Assembly: GCA_017993835.1 (NCBI GenBank)
Contig: JAGOLX010000011.1
Location: forward strand, 82,232-146,231
Origin: Phycisphaerae bacterium
GTDB taxonomy: Bacteria; Planctomycetota; Phycisphaerae; Sedimentisphaerales; Anaerobacaceae
Direction: 5' to 3'
Length of the DNA stretch: 64,000 nucleotides
The position numbers and the translations under genes are program-made. Positions 24,601-32,385 of the stretch are shown here, piece by piece (within the stretch, counting starts at the first letter, position 1; each line of letters begins with the position of its first letter). The notes beneath the pieces are model-generated. The model searched no databases and had not been told where the DNA came from. It worked only from the letters and a program-made list of their open reading frames with translations.

Positions 24601-26106
24601 GCTCGTGTGTTTGAGCACGTCCCAGTCGTCCTTCTCGCCGCCGTAGTAGGTGCTGGAGAAGGTCCCGTCCGGGCGCTCGCAGGGATTGTACAGTCCCCAG
24701 TACAGGCCGTTGACGTAGAGGTGCACGAACGTGCCGTGCGAGGCAGCGTTGCCCGTATCGAGCTGGAGGTTTCGCACGAACTCGTCCCGCGTGAACTGAG
24801 CGTTCGTTTCATTGCCGGCCCAGGTGTACCCGTCGTTGGCGCCGGCCCGAAGGACGAGGGTGTCGAACTCCCGGGCGGCGTCCGGGCCGAAGAGGGGGTA
24901 TCGCAGCTTCGTCGGGCCGTACTCGCCTTTGAAACCCAGACGGAACGAGTGCTTCCTGCAGTTGCCGGGTTGGCGGAACCATGCGCCCTGAATCTGAATG
25001 CCGCAGTTGATCTGGAAGCCCTCCGTGCCGTCGGGGTAGATCAGTTCGACCGAGCCCGGCCTTTCCCAGGAGGGATCGTTGTTGCCGGCATTGGAGTTCG
25101 AGTAGATGCCCGTCTTGGAGTCGAACAGGTCGTCGACGTCCATCACGAGGGACATCGAGGGCAGCGACTTCAGGGCCGCGTTCAGTTGCCCGCTGTACTG
25201 GGAATTCGAGAGGATGTCCGAGTCCATCTCGTAGTCGGCGGGCACGCTGCCCCACGTGGTGGGGAAGCCGGTGGGCTTGGTCGATTGCAGGGCGACGTTG
25301 GCGAGGAACAGGTACGTGTGAGCCGCCGCCGGGCTCGAGATCCAGTCGGTCTTGACCGCTGCCGCCCGCAGGCAGGTTGTCTTGGCGACGTGAATGGGCT
25401 GGGTGTAGGCGGTCCCGTCCACTGCTCCTATTCGGTCGCTAGGTTGGCCGGGGTCGCTGCCGTCGGTGGTGTAGTAGATCGTGGCACCCGGCGTGTCGCA
25501 CGACAGGGCGACGTCGAACGATGTCTCGTAGAAGCCTCGCTCGCGGCTGAATCGCACGTCGGACACGACGCCCATCGCCGCCTGGGCGTTCGATGTCCCC
25601 GGCGTGGCCGCGGTCAGGAAGCCCCAGTCGCCTGTGGCATCGGGAGAGCGGCCGTAGGAGACGTCGGGAAGCTGTTCGCCATACACGACATAGTCGAGGA
25701 GGGTGACCCCGTCGGCGTCGAAGAGGTAGAGGCCGCCGCCGTCGGCGCCCAGTTTGAAGTTGGCGTGCAGGCCGGGGTCGGTCGTTTCGCCGTCCGCCCA
25801 GATGAGCAGGAACCCGCCGGGTGTGATCGTCGTGAGGGCGGCTTTGTCGAATGGGATCTGCCAGCGGGTGGGGACCTCGGGATCGTCGGTCAGGTACAGA
25901 CCCGCGGCGTTGACCGGCGCGAGGGAGGCGTTGCGCATCTCGATCCAGTCGTCGTAGTCACCCTGCGGGTCTGCCGTCGTGCTGGCGTTGGAGGCCATCA
26001 GTTCGTTGAGGACCAGCGGGACAGCGGCGCAGGCGGGGGGGACGCAAAGGAACGCAACCAGGACGGCCAACGAGGCGACCAGCGCCAGTCTGACAGACTC
26101 GACCAT
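21616..26106 (-). CDS. Secreted CotH/lamin-tail multidomain protein
   Basis: 1496 residues. Signal peptide 1-27 ending PPACA-A. Then a lamin-tail domain (about 28-170, LVLNELMAS, DDWIEMRN) and a chitobiase-type beta module (about 180-270, GATIYYTTDGSDP). A CotH-like domain follows at about 285-700 (GIQIQGAWFRQPGN, HLYVNGLYWGLYNPCERPDG, FKFYCWDGEDVML). A second chitobiase-like segment (TIHYTLDGTDPRAP) and a beta-sandwich with a DDGFVAYLNG motif come next, followed by three more lamin-tail domains near 1010, 1160 and 1300. There is no C-terminal anchor or PEP-CTERM. CotH domains are atypical protein kinases in spore coats; in planctomycetes these giant exoproteins are common but uncharacterised. 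Surface or extracellular location is expected. Confidence 0.9.
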   Translation of the reverse strand: MVESVRLALVASLAVLVAFLCVPPACAAVPLVLNELMASNASTTADPQGDYDDWIEMRNASLAPVNAAGLYLTDDPEVPTRWQIPFDKAALTTITPGGFLLIWADGETTDPGLHANFKLGADGGGLYLFDADGVTLLDYVVYGEQLPDVSYGRSPDATGDWGFLTAATPGTSNAQAAMGVVSDVRFSRERGFYETSFDVALSCDTPGATIYYTTDGSDPGQPSDRIGAVDGTAYTQPIHVAKTTCLRAAAVKTDWISSPAAAHTYLFLANVALQSTKPTGFPTTWGSVPADYEMDSDILSNSQYSGQLNAALKSLPSMSLVMDVDDLFDSKTGIYSNSNAGNNDPSWERPGSVELIYPDGTEGFQINCGIQIQGAWFRQPGNCRKHSFRLGFKGEYGPTKLRYPLFGPDAAREFDTLVLRAGANDGYTWAGNETNAQFTRDEFVRNLQLDTGNAASHGTFVHLYVNGLYWGLYNPCERPDGTFSSTYYGGEKDDWDVLKHTSFTVDQGNKTALNQMLSLCQQAASSDVAFQRLQGRDADGTPRSDYPCLLDVPNYIDYMIVNMWAGNWDWPWNNYWLARDRTAASTGFKFYCWDGEDVMLSSRSPLNMDKITSPDSGQVGQPHGSLRNNAEYRLLFADRLHRLFFNEGILTSDSLISRYTAMANFIELAIIPEAARWADQNGSGATPAHWTAMRNKILQSYLPQRSAIVLGQFRNAGLYPSVEAPVFYVNGSYRHGGPILSTDSLFMQADTTIHYTLDGTDPRAPESTGGTDGQVAIVKESASKKVLVPTAAISDAWKGGAAFDDSAWIAGAGGVGYEYATGFETYFSIDVGSRMYQRTSSCYIRIPFSVTVEDIVSLMGLTLSVRCDDGFVAYLNGTEIARKNFAGTPVWNSNTTGNASNPDDSAVLFESFNVTAPISRLLPGTNILAIQAMNSSAQSSDFLLSVELAASKAVTEEVPTEVSTAALRYAGPITLSHSVCVKARSLSGSTWSALNEAVYSVGRVAENLRVSEILYHPEGDPNAEFIELTNVGDETIHLNLVRFTRGIQYTFPSFELAAGSYCLLVRDIASFEARYGNQLAVVGQYEGNLDNAGEQIELLDAVGEVIQSFEYEDDWFDLTDGSGFSLTVRDPSSDYDLGSKSAWRPSASANGSPGSDDTGQVPEPGSVVINELLSNPAGGGSDWIELHNTTAEAIDLAGWYLSDDADDLTKYEIGAGTSIPAGGYVVFYQDQHFGNDADPGCSTSFGLSKNGETVYLHSGSGGVLTGYSEQEKFDASEPGVSFGRWQKSTGSYNFVALSEPTPGMANADPVVGPIVINEIMYHPSGSEETEYVELLNISDSTATLYDATQQAPWRFTDDPDDPAIELLFPSDSPVTLAPGEYLVLTKDLTAFKATYTVPAGVQVLAWTFGRLTNGGEKVQLSRPGEREDDGTRQWIRVDRVAYSDGSHPEDFADGVDPWPVAADGQGKSLSRIDPQTYGNDPANWQPATPTPGRPNP

Positions 26107-26328
26107 TCTTCATCCTTCCTCACAAGAACCCTCGCTGACCGCTCGCGGTCCCTCCTGCGGGCATGTCCGGCGTCGAAAACGACCTTAATTTCTGTCCCAT
26201 TGTAGTCTATTCGGCCCCTCCAGGTCAATGGATTAGCGCGGGGGACGCAGATGAGGCCGAGACGACATGGCTCTTCGCCAAGGCATGCCGTGGGGTGGTC
26301 TCGCGGACTGCTTGCTGTTCCAGCCAAT

Positions 26329-26362
26329 GGTTGCGTTTAACGCTTTGCGGATACCAGCGGGG
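26329..26362 (+). repeat. 34-bp inverted repeat, left copy
   Basis: Starts GGTTGCGTTTAACGC and ends GGATACCAGCGGGG. It matches the complement of 28078-28111 at 32 of 34 positions and lies 68 bp past the DUF262-HNH stop codon. Similarity stops abruptly at both ends. Confidence 0.85.
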
Positions 26363-26430
26363 GCGGAATGGCAAAGAGGTCCCATATGCCTGTTCACCGC
26401 AGGATGTGCCACGAAGCCGATCCTTCCGGC

Positions 26431-27735
26431 TCACCTCTTGCCTTTTCTCGAATTGCACGACCGACACATCAGAGACGCATTTGAGAGGGTCGATCTTCCT
26501 CCGAGGGCATGGGGCTTAATGTGGTCAATGGTGAAGTTCGACCAAGACAGAGGCTTGTGGCATCTGGGGCACCGCTTGCGGTCATCCGAGTGCCACAGCA
26601 GCCTGCGTTGTTCAATGGTGAACCCGCGATGCTCGTCCTTCTTCTGGAACAGCCCGCCGAAGATCCTCTTGAGGATCTCTGCTCGTCGTTGTCTGGTGGC
26701 GAGGCTGTCTGTATCGCCTTGGATTGTGAGCAGGTAATCGGCGAAGAGTCGTTGATCCTCGGTTGCTCCTTCAACCGTGCGCTGCTGCTGGCGGACTATC
26801 CCCACCCCGTTGGACAGCCAAACCAGGAGTCTCTGCGCTTGTCTGTTTCTCTTGGTGTCCGAGAGGATGCACCCTTCCTGGTCCATCTCCGAAACAAGGA
26901 CAAACAGGGAATAGAAGTCGGCAGAGTTCGCGAACCGTGTTGTCCGGATGTCGGGGAACATCCTCTTCACGAGGTTCAGTACGCGGATTGTCTCTTGAAC
27001 AGCCTTTCGCAGCCTCCGAGGATCCACAGACTGACCGCCAATGATGCCGTCGAGGGCTTTCTTCTTGTTGATCAGCCCTCTGGCTTGAATCGATGCCATG
27101 AGTTCACAAACCAGTTCGACATGTTTCATACGACTGATCTGTCCAGCGGAGAGGATGTGGTTCTCTCTGAAGAAGCTGCATTTCTTCTCCGCGAGCTTTC
27201 CTGCATGTCTCAGAAACTCACTGTGGAAGAATCTCGCGTGGCGCTTCTCGGCACCTGTGAGACGCTTCCCGGTTGAATTGATCCGGACGAAGAGGTTGAC
27301 GATATCTGCAAGTTCCCCGGTAATCTCGACCGTCTGGAACTTGTAACCCATGAGTCGGTGCCCGTAGCCGCGTTTTTGGAGACGCTGCCAATCCCAGTCT
27401 TCAGTTGCTTCATTGGGTCCCAGACGCAACTTTGCCCCAAAACGCTGCCTACGAAAACGGCCCGCTCCCTGAAACATGAGTACCGTTTCCAGACGCTGTT
27501 TGCCATCAATCACATCGTATCGCAGGTTCCCGTTGTCGTCCCGCCGATACAGGAAGACCGAAGGGACAGGATAATTCTGCAAGAGGGATTCGATCAGTTT
27601 CTTTCGATCTGATAGTGTCCAGACCGAATCACGCTGGAACCCGGGTTCGAGGTTTAGTTGGCCATTGTTGTACAGAAGGACAAATTCCTGGATAGTCTTG
27701 TCGCCGTAGTCAAAGTCAAGCGAATGTGCAGGCAT
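26431..27735 (-). CDS. DUF262 (GmrS/ParB-like) protein with C-terminal HNH nuclease
   Basis: 434 residues. The N-terminal DUF262 domain has FQRDSVWT near residue 33 and VIDGKQRLETVLMF near 75; DGQQR-type motifs in this family bind or hydrolyse nucleotide. The C-terminal 50 residues form a zinc-supported HNH nuclease: CPRCHKPL, FTIDHIKPHALGG, NASLMCRSCNSRKG. DUF262 proteins include the type IV restriction enzyme GmrSD and other anti-phage proteins, but in GmrSD the nuclease part is DUF1524, not this compact HNH. ATG 27735 is preceded by AAGGA. The frame is open upstream to 28281 but crosses a promoter and RNA-like DNA. The gene stands alone between 34-bp inverted repeats. Confidence 0.88.
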   Translation of the reverse strand: MPAHSLDFDYGDKTIQEFVLLYNNGQLNLEPGFQRDSVWTLSDRKKLIESLLQNYPVPSVFLYRRDDNGNLRYDVIDGKQRLETVLMFQGAGRFRRQRFGAKLRLGPNEATEDWDWQRLQKRGYGHRLMGYKFQTVEITGELADIVNLFVRINSTGKRLTGAEKRHARFFHSEFLRHAGKLAEKKCSFFRENHILSAGQISRMKHVELVCELMASIQARGLINKKKALDGIIGGQSVDPRRLRKAVQETIRVLNLVKRMFPDIRTTRFANSADFYSLFVLVSEMDQEGCILSDTKRNRQAQRLLVWLSNGVGIVRQQQRTVEGATEDQRLFADYLLTIQGDTDSLATRQRRAEILKRIFGGLFQKKDEHRGFTIEQRRLLWHSDDRKRCPRCHKPLSWSNFTIDHIKPHALGGRSTLSNASLMCRSCNSRKGKR

Positions 27736-27831
27736 GTCTTGTCCTTCCCTTCTTGTCGAGTTCTCTCCATGATGTCGTCGCAGACCGCTCTTGGGCTTCG
27801 TGTCCGGATGCCACTCCGAGTCACGCGAATG

Positions 27832-27860
27832 ATCATACCGGCTTGTGCGGCATGGGTCAA
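27832..27860 (-). promoter_or_regulatory. Promoter of the DUF262-HNH gene
   Basis: On the minus strand TTGACC, 17-nt spacer, TATGAT, about 97 nt before the start codon. Confidence 0.65.
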
Positions 27861-27941
27861 TTGCATGGGGAGCGGAAGGTGGGACAGTGTGCGGACTATC
27901 GGATCGGTGTATCCGTTGCTTCAGCGAGGTCGGTTGGGCAC

Positions 27942-27970
27942 TTGATGCGCGCTGTTGCGTATGGTAGATT
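27942..27970 (+). promoter_or_regulatory. Divergent promoter candidate for a small RNA
   Basis: TTGATG, 17-nt spacer, TAGATT. It points away from the DUF262-HNH gene toward the hairpin-rich stretch at 27977-28075. Confidence 0.4.
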
Positions 27971-27976
27971 ATTCCT

Positions 27977-28075
27977 GCCGGCTCGGAGGATAGGGCAACG
28001 CTGGCGAGCGACCCGAGCGCCGCAGCCGGTGATATACGGCGGGGAGGGCCCGATGGTTTGTCGGGCCTCCCTCGT
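27977..28075 (+). ncRNA. Structured small-RNA candidate in the nuclease cassette
   Basis: About 100 nt with much potential pairing. One stem is 27978-27983 with 28024-28029 (CCGGCT/AGCCGG), enclosing a nested hairpin CGCT-GGCG-AGCG flanked by GGG and CCC. A competing stem is 27981-27986 with 28013-28018 (GCTCGG/CCGAGC). It ends in a strong hairpin at 28042-28071 (GGCCCGA-TGGTTTG-TCGGGCC plus an outer GGG/CCC) followed by CTCGTTT. No match to any RNA family I remember. No ORF with a ribosome site is present. Inference only. Confidence 0.35.
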
Positions 28076-28077
28076 TT

Positions 28078-28111
28078 CCCCGCTGGTATCCGCAATGCGG
28101 TAAACGCAACC
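28078..28111 (-). repeat. 34-bp inverted repeat, right copy
   Basis: Complement of 26329-26362 with two mismatches. It begins 6 bp after the terminal hairpin of the RNA candidate, so nuclease gene, promoters and RNA are all inside the pair (1783 bp end to end). No flanking target duplication was seen. Confidence 0.85.
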
Positions 28112-28235
28112 TTCGATCCAGTCCGATCTCGCGGTGATTTGCGGAACGCCGAGAATAGCCCTCGCGGCCTCCAATTCCTGAGACGTTGCGGTACTCGTGT
28201 CTCAGAACGTGCAGGAGAAGGCAAGTTGTCGTAGC

Positions 28236-28254
28236 ATGGGCATCTTGCCCATGA
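28236..28254. repeat. GTAG-type palindrome, family B copy 3
   Basis: GTAG then CATGGGCA-TCT-TGCCCATG. Intergenic, downstream of the nuclease cassette. Confidence 0.75.
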
Positions 28255-28296
28255 GTCGCAGGGCCATCCTGGGCCTGCCAAGACTGTTTTGTCCTA

Positions 28297-28313
28297 CGGG
28301 CGGGACACCCGTG
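28297..28313. repeat. Degenerate family B palindrome
   Basis: ACGGG...CCCGT in the context CCTACGGGCGGGACACCCGTGCC. An imperfect relative of the copies at 877, 943, 28236 and 35816. Confidence 0.5.
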
Positions 28314-28388
28314 CCACTTCTGACATACGTTGTCAGGAACCGGGGCATCGTCAGCGTGCATCATCCGAATCCGATGAGGAGCACGCGA

Positions 28389-28418
28389 TTGTGGACTGGC
28401 CTGCCTGTGTGCTATAAT
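28389..28418 (+). promoter_or_regulatory. Promoter of the Gfo/Idh/MocA gene
   Basis: TTGTGG, 18-nt spacer, TATAAT, with an extended -10 (TGCTATAAT), about 85 nt before the start codon. Confidence 0.65.
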
Positions 28419-28503
28419 GACCCGTTCTTGATGATTCAAGTGTTGGACAGAGGCCCATGGCAACATGCATATCAGTCAACTCGATCCTGAAGGAGGACCC
28501 GCA

Positions 28504-29754
28504 ATGAATCGTTCCGTATCCCGTCGAGCATTCCTGAAGACCGCAGCAGGGACAAGTGCCGCGTTGGCGTTTTCCGCGGCCAGCTATGCGAAGATCCCCG
28601 GGGCCAACGACCGGATTTCCATCGCGCAGATCGGGTGCGGCGGCCGGGGGATCGGCGCCCATATGACCGGCATCCACCCGTTCGACAAGGAACAGAACGT
28701 CGAGGTCACCGCGGTCTGCGATCCCTGGCGGGTGCGTCGGGAGATGGCCTCCGCCAAGGCCAACGAATGGTACGGCCGACCGGCCAGGCAATTCGTCTCC
28801 TATCGCGACGTGGTGGCCCTCGCCGACGTGGACGCGGTGATGATTGCGTCGCCCGACCACATGCACACCGCGCACCTGAAGGCGGCCGCCGAAGCGGGTA
28901 AGGACGCCTACTGCGAGAAGCCCCTGGCGATGGACATGGCGGGACTGAAGGCGGCCTGCGACGCGGTCAAGAAGGCCAACGCGGTCGTCCAGATCGGCAC
29001 GCAGCTCCGCAGTCTGCCGAGCTTCACCGGCTGTCGCGAGCTGTACAAGACCGGCATCCTGGGCACGGTCGGGCGGATCGAGCAGTGCCGCAACGACGAG
29101 AGACCGTATTGGTACTCGTACATCAAGGACGTCAAGCCGGAAGACGTGGATTGGAAGGAGTTCGTGGGGGATCGCACCACGCGGCCGTTCGACCCGGTGT
29201 TCTACTCCGGCTGGTACGGCTACCGCGAGTTCTCCGATGGGCCCGTCTGCGGCTACGGCAGTCACTTCATCGACCTGGTGCACTACATCACCGGCGCGAA
29301 GTTCCCCAGCAGTTGCGTCTGCCTGGGCGGGACATTCACCTACAAGGACGAGCACCATTTCACCTGTCCCGACCACTCGCAGGCTTTGTGGATCTATCCC
29401 GAGGGGTTCATGGTGAGCTACTCGACCAACTGCGGCAACGGCAGCGGCAACAGCTTCAAAATCTTCGGCGACGAGGGCACCCTGGACATGGTTTCGTGGA
29501 CGTCGCCCGTCCTGAGCGCCGAGGGCGGCGCGAAGCGGTCGGGCAAGATTCGCGGCAAGGTCCCGGTTCAGGACGTGCCGACGCCGGACCACTTCCTCAA
29601 CTGGCTCCAGTGCCTGCGATCCCGCAAGGCGCCCAACGCGTCGATTGACGCAGGCTATCAGCACGCGGTTGCCTGCCTGATGGCCGTGCAGTCGCTCGAC
29701 AGCGGAAAGCGGACGATCTACGACGTCGAGAAACGCGAGATCCGAGAAGGGTAA
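28504..29754 (+). CDS. Tat-exported Gfo/Idh/MocA family oxidoreductase
   Basis: 416 residues. Twin-arginine signal SRRAFLKTAAG at residues 6-16, so it is folded before export to the periplasm. Rossmann loop IGCGGRGIG at 43-51, EKPLAMD at 138-144, and a C-terminal substrate domain (GSHFIDLVHYITGAKFP). Soluble relatives oxidise or epimerise sugars with NAD(P). The exported planctomycete versions probably act on carbohydrates but substrates are unknown. GAAGGAGG precedes the ATG. It is followed after 97 bp by another Tat-dependent sugar-enzyme-like gene. Confidence 0.93.
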   Translation: MNRSVSRRAFLKTAAGTSAALAFSAASYAKIPGANDRISIAQIGCGGRGIGAHMTGIHPFDKEQNVEVTAVCDPWRVRREMASAKANEWYGRPARQFVSYRDVVALADVDAVMIASPDHMHTAHLKAAAEAGKDAYCEKPLAMDMAGLKAACDAVKKANAVVQIGTQLRSLPSFTGCRELYKTGILGTVGRIEQCRNDERPYWYSYIKDVKPEDVDWKEFVGDRTTRPFDPVFYSGWYGYREFSDGPVCGYGSHFIDLVHYITGAKFPSSCVCLGGTFTYKDEHHFTCPDHSQALWIYPEGFMVSYSTNCGNGSGNSFKIFGDEGTLDMVSWTSPVLSAEGGAKRSGKIRGKVPVQDVPTPDHFLNWLQCLRSRKAPNASIDAGYQHAVACLMAVQSLDSGKRTIYDVEKREIREG

Positions 29755-29818
29755 TCGCATTTGCCATTTACGATTTACGATTTGTGCTGACGCTAATTCT
29801 GGGAACCGCAAATCACCA
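29755..29818. repeat. AT-rich ATTTACGATT-type simple repeat
   Basis: Short reiterated unit (CATTTGCCATTTACGATT and then ACGATTTG) in the spacer between two genes. Similar material occurs at 35968-36002 and, more degenerate, at 6410-6436 and 41620-41655. Confidence 0.6.
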
Positions 29819-29851
29819 ACAATGGACTGTGCGTTCCGATGGGAGATGACA

Positions 29852-32128
29852 ATGGCAACGCAACGACGTGTCACACGGCGTGAGTTTCTGGATCGGTCGG
29901 TGAAGGCAGGGGCGGCGGGGTTCTTTGCGACCTGGGCTGCGAACGGCGCGATACGCACGACGCAGGCCGCAGAACGCTTGGCGTACCAGATCGGCTGCTA
30001 CACGCGGCCCTGGGATCAGTACGAGTATCGCGTCGCACTCGATGCGATTGCCGAAGCGGGTTATGAGTATTGCGGTCTGATGACGACCAAATCGGAGAGT
30101 CATCTCGTGATCTCGGTCGCGACGACGCTTGAGGAGGCCGCCCGCGTCGGCGAGGAGGTCCGCAAGCGAAAGCTCAAGGTGGCTTCCGTCTACGGCGGGG
30201 ACATCCCGGTGGCCCAGTCGCTCGAAGCGGGCATCGCGGGTCTGCGGAAGCTCATCGACAACTGCGCCGCGTGCGGCGCGACGAACCTGCTGATGGGCGG
30301 GATCGGCGATCCGAAGCTCTACGAGCCGTACTACAAGGCGATTGCCGAGTGCTGTGACTACGCCGCCGAGAAGGGCATGGGGATCAGCGTCAAGCCGCAC
30401 GGCGGGCTCAACGCCACCGGGCCGCAATGCCGAAAGACCGTCGAGTTCGTCGGACACAAGAACTTCCGCATCTGGTACGATCCGGGCAATATCTTCTATT
30501 ACTCCGATGCCAAGCTCAACCCGGTCGACGATGCGCCGAGCGTGGATGGACTCGTGATCGGCATGAGCGTCAAGGACTACAAGCATCCGAAGGATGTCGC
30601 GGTGACGCCCGGGACGGGCATGGTCGATTTCCCGACGGTCCTTGCGAAGCTGAAGGGGGGCGGTTTCACTGGCGGGCCGCTCATCGTCGAATGCCTTGCG
30701 CCGGGCGATCTGGCCCACACGCTGGAGGAAGCGAAGAAGGCGCGTCGCTTCCTCGAAGATCTGACCGGGCAGAAGCCGCGAGATGCGGCGGACGGCGCCC
30801 CTGCGACCGGGCCGTTGCAGGCGGGAGTCGCGGTTGCGGACATCACGCCGCCGGTTGGCTATCGTATGTGCGGCTACTTCAACGAGCGTCTGAGCACGGG
30901 CGTCCTGAACCCGCTGCACGCGAAGGCCCTGGTCCTCCGCCAGGGCGACACGCGGGCCGCGATGGTGTTCTGCGATTTGATCGGGCTGTCCGTCGAGGTC
31001 TCCAAGCAGGCCCGCGAACAGATCGAGCGGGAGGTCGGCATCCCGGCGGGCAATATTCTGCTGGCCGCGACGCACAGCCACACGGGACCGCTGTACTGCG
31101 ACGCTCTGAGGGACCATCTCCACACAAAGGCGGTCGTCCACCACGGGAAGGACCCCTGCGAAGAGGTGGACTACCCGTCGCAACTCGTCGCGAAGATTGT
31201 CGACGCGGTCAAGGAGGCCGATGCCAAGGTTCGCCCGGTTCGTGCGGAGGTGGCGACGTCGCAGCAGCAGGGCTTGTCCTTCAATCGTCGGTTCCACATG
31301 AAGGACGGGACCGTCCGCTTCAATCCCGGCGTCCTGAATCCGGACATCGTCCGAGCGGCCGGCCCGATCGATCCGGGGGTCGGCGTGGTTCTCTTTCGCG
31401 ACGGCCAGGCGGCCCTCGCAGGCCTGATGAATTTCGCCCTCCACCTGGACACCCTGGGCGGCACGCTCTACGCCGCGGACTATCCGTACTACGTCGAGCA
31501 GACCCTGCGTCAGACGCTGGGCGACGACTTCGTCCTGCTCTTCGGCAATGGAACCTGCGGCGACATCAATCACATCGACGTCACGACGAAGGATCGTCTC
31601 AAGACGGACACCATCGGCACGACGCTCGGCCGGACCGTGGCGGCCGCTCTGCCGCAATCGAAAGTCCTCGCGAAGCCGCGTCTTGCGGTTCGCCGGGCAG
31701 TGGTCGAGGTCCCGGCGCAGCAGTTCACGCCGGCCGAGATCGAGCAGGCGAAGAAGGACATGGACAAGATCGGCACCGCGGAACTCTCGTTCCTCGATCA
31801 GGTCCGCGCGTACAAGATCGTGGATATCCAGTCTCGCGGCGCGATGATCCCCATCGAGGTCCAGGTCTTCCGCCTGGGTGACGAGGTCGCGGCGGTCGGT
31901 CTGCCGGGCGAGGTCTTCGCCGACATTGGTCTGGCGATCAAGAAGGCCAGTCCCTTCCCGACCACACTGGTGATCGAGCTGTGCCAGGACAGCGTCGCCT
32001 ATATCCCGACTTGCAAGGCCTTCGCGGAGGGCAGCTACGAGACGGTGAACTCCCGCATCGCCCCTGGCGGCGGCGAGCAAATGGCCGACGCCGCGATCCG
32101 CCTGTTGAAAGAGCTTCGCGTCCTGTAG
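29852..32128 (+). CDS. Fusion of a TIM-barrel sugar isomerase-like domain and a neutral-ceramidase-like domain, Tat-exported
   Basis: 758 residues. Twin-arginine signal (VTRREFLDRS) at 7-16. Residues about 35-300 form a xylose-isomerase/AP-endonuclease-2-type TIM barrel (GGDIPVAQSLEAG, ISVKPHGGLNATGPQC, WYDPGNIFYYSD, GPLIVECLAPGD). Residues about 315-758 resemble the N-terminal domain of neutral/alkaline ceramidase (AGVAVADITPPVGYRMCGY, LAATHSHTGPLYCD, FALHLDTLGG). The segment GNGTCGDINHID lacks the nucleophilic Ser of the ceramidase GDVSPN motif, so true ceramidase activity is doubtful. Start ATG 29852 has GGGAG at the right distance. The stop codon TAG is the TAG of a GTAG repeat (32125-32128). 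Confidence 0.88.
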   Translation: MATQRRVTRREFLDRSVKAGAAGFFATWAANGAIRTTQAAERLAYQIGCYTRPWDQYEYRVALDAIAEAGYEYCGLMTTKSESHLVISVATTLEEAARVGEEVRKRKLKVASVYGGDIPVAQSLEAGIAGLRKLIDNCAACGATNLLMGGIGDPKLYEPYYKAIAECCDYAAEKGMGISVKPHGGLNATGPQCRKTVEFVGHKNFRIWYDPGNIFYYSDAKLNPVDDAPSVDGLVIGMSVKDYKHPKDVAVTPGTGMVDFPTVLAKLKGGGFTGGPLIVECLAPGDLAHTLEEAKKARRFLEDLTGQKPRDAADGAPATGPLQAGVAVADITPPVGYRMCGYFNERLSTGVLNPLHAKALVLRQGDTRAAMVFCDLIGLSVEVSKQAREQIEREVGIPAGNILLAATHSHTGPLYCDALRDHLHTKAVVHHGKDPCEEVDYPSQLVAKIVDAVKEADAKVRPVRAEVATSQQQGLSFNRRFHMKDGTVRFNPGVLNPDIVRAAGPIDPGVGVVLFRDGQAALAGLMNFALHLDTLGGTLYAADYPYYVEQTLRQTLGDDFVLLFGNGTCGDINHIDVTTKDRLKTDTIGTTLGRTVAAALPQSKVLAKPRLAVRRAVVEVPAQQFTPAEIEQAKKDMDKIGTAELSFLDQVRAYKIVDIQSRGAMIPIEVQVFRLGDEVAAVGLPGEVFADIGLAIKKASPFPTTLVIELCQDSVAYIPTCKAFAEGSYETVNSRIAPGGGEQMADAAIRLLKELRVL

Positions 32129-32385
32129 CCCAGCCGCCCCCGGCTGGGGAATCTCGGGAGTCACCCCCGAGGGCGGGGGTGCCACATGATGCAGACTCGG
32201 ATCGCGGGATTGGCAAAGGACAGTGACGTATGCCTTGCGAAAGACGAGAACCTGTAGCCCAGCCGCCCTCGGCTGGGGAATCTCGGGAGCCGCCCTCGGC
32301 TGGGTAGTCTCAAGAATCACCCCCGGGGGCGGGGGTGCCACATGATGCAGACTCGGATCGCGGGATTGGCAAAGGACAGTGACGT
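32125..32385 (+). repeat. REP-like array, 5' side of the transposase (family A)
   Basis: Two complete units and the start of a third. Each unit opens GTAG, then hairpin CCCAGCCG-CCCY-CGGCTGGG. A spacer containing AATCTCGGGA follows, then a second hairpin CACCCCCG...CGGGGGTG, and about 75 bp of conserved sequence ending GACGAGAACCT before the next GTAG. The first GTAG supplies the stop codon of the preceding gene. Confidence 0.9.

Noticed and set aside
27977..28075. Assignment of the RNA candidate to a known riboswitch class
   Set aside because: Compared from memory with c-di-GMP, glycine, TPP, SAM/SAH, cobalamin, guanidine and fluoride consensus segments; none fit. No downstream gene lies on that strand within leader distance.
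27736..28281. Extension of the DUF262-HNH frame to 616 codons
   Set aside because: The extra part covers promoter, RNA-like and repeat DNA and has no protein motif. ATG 27735 has a good ribosome site.
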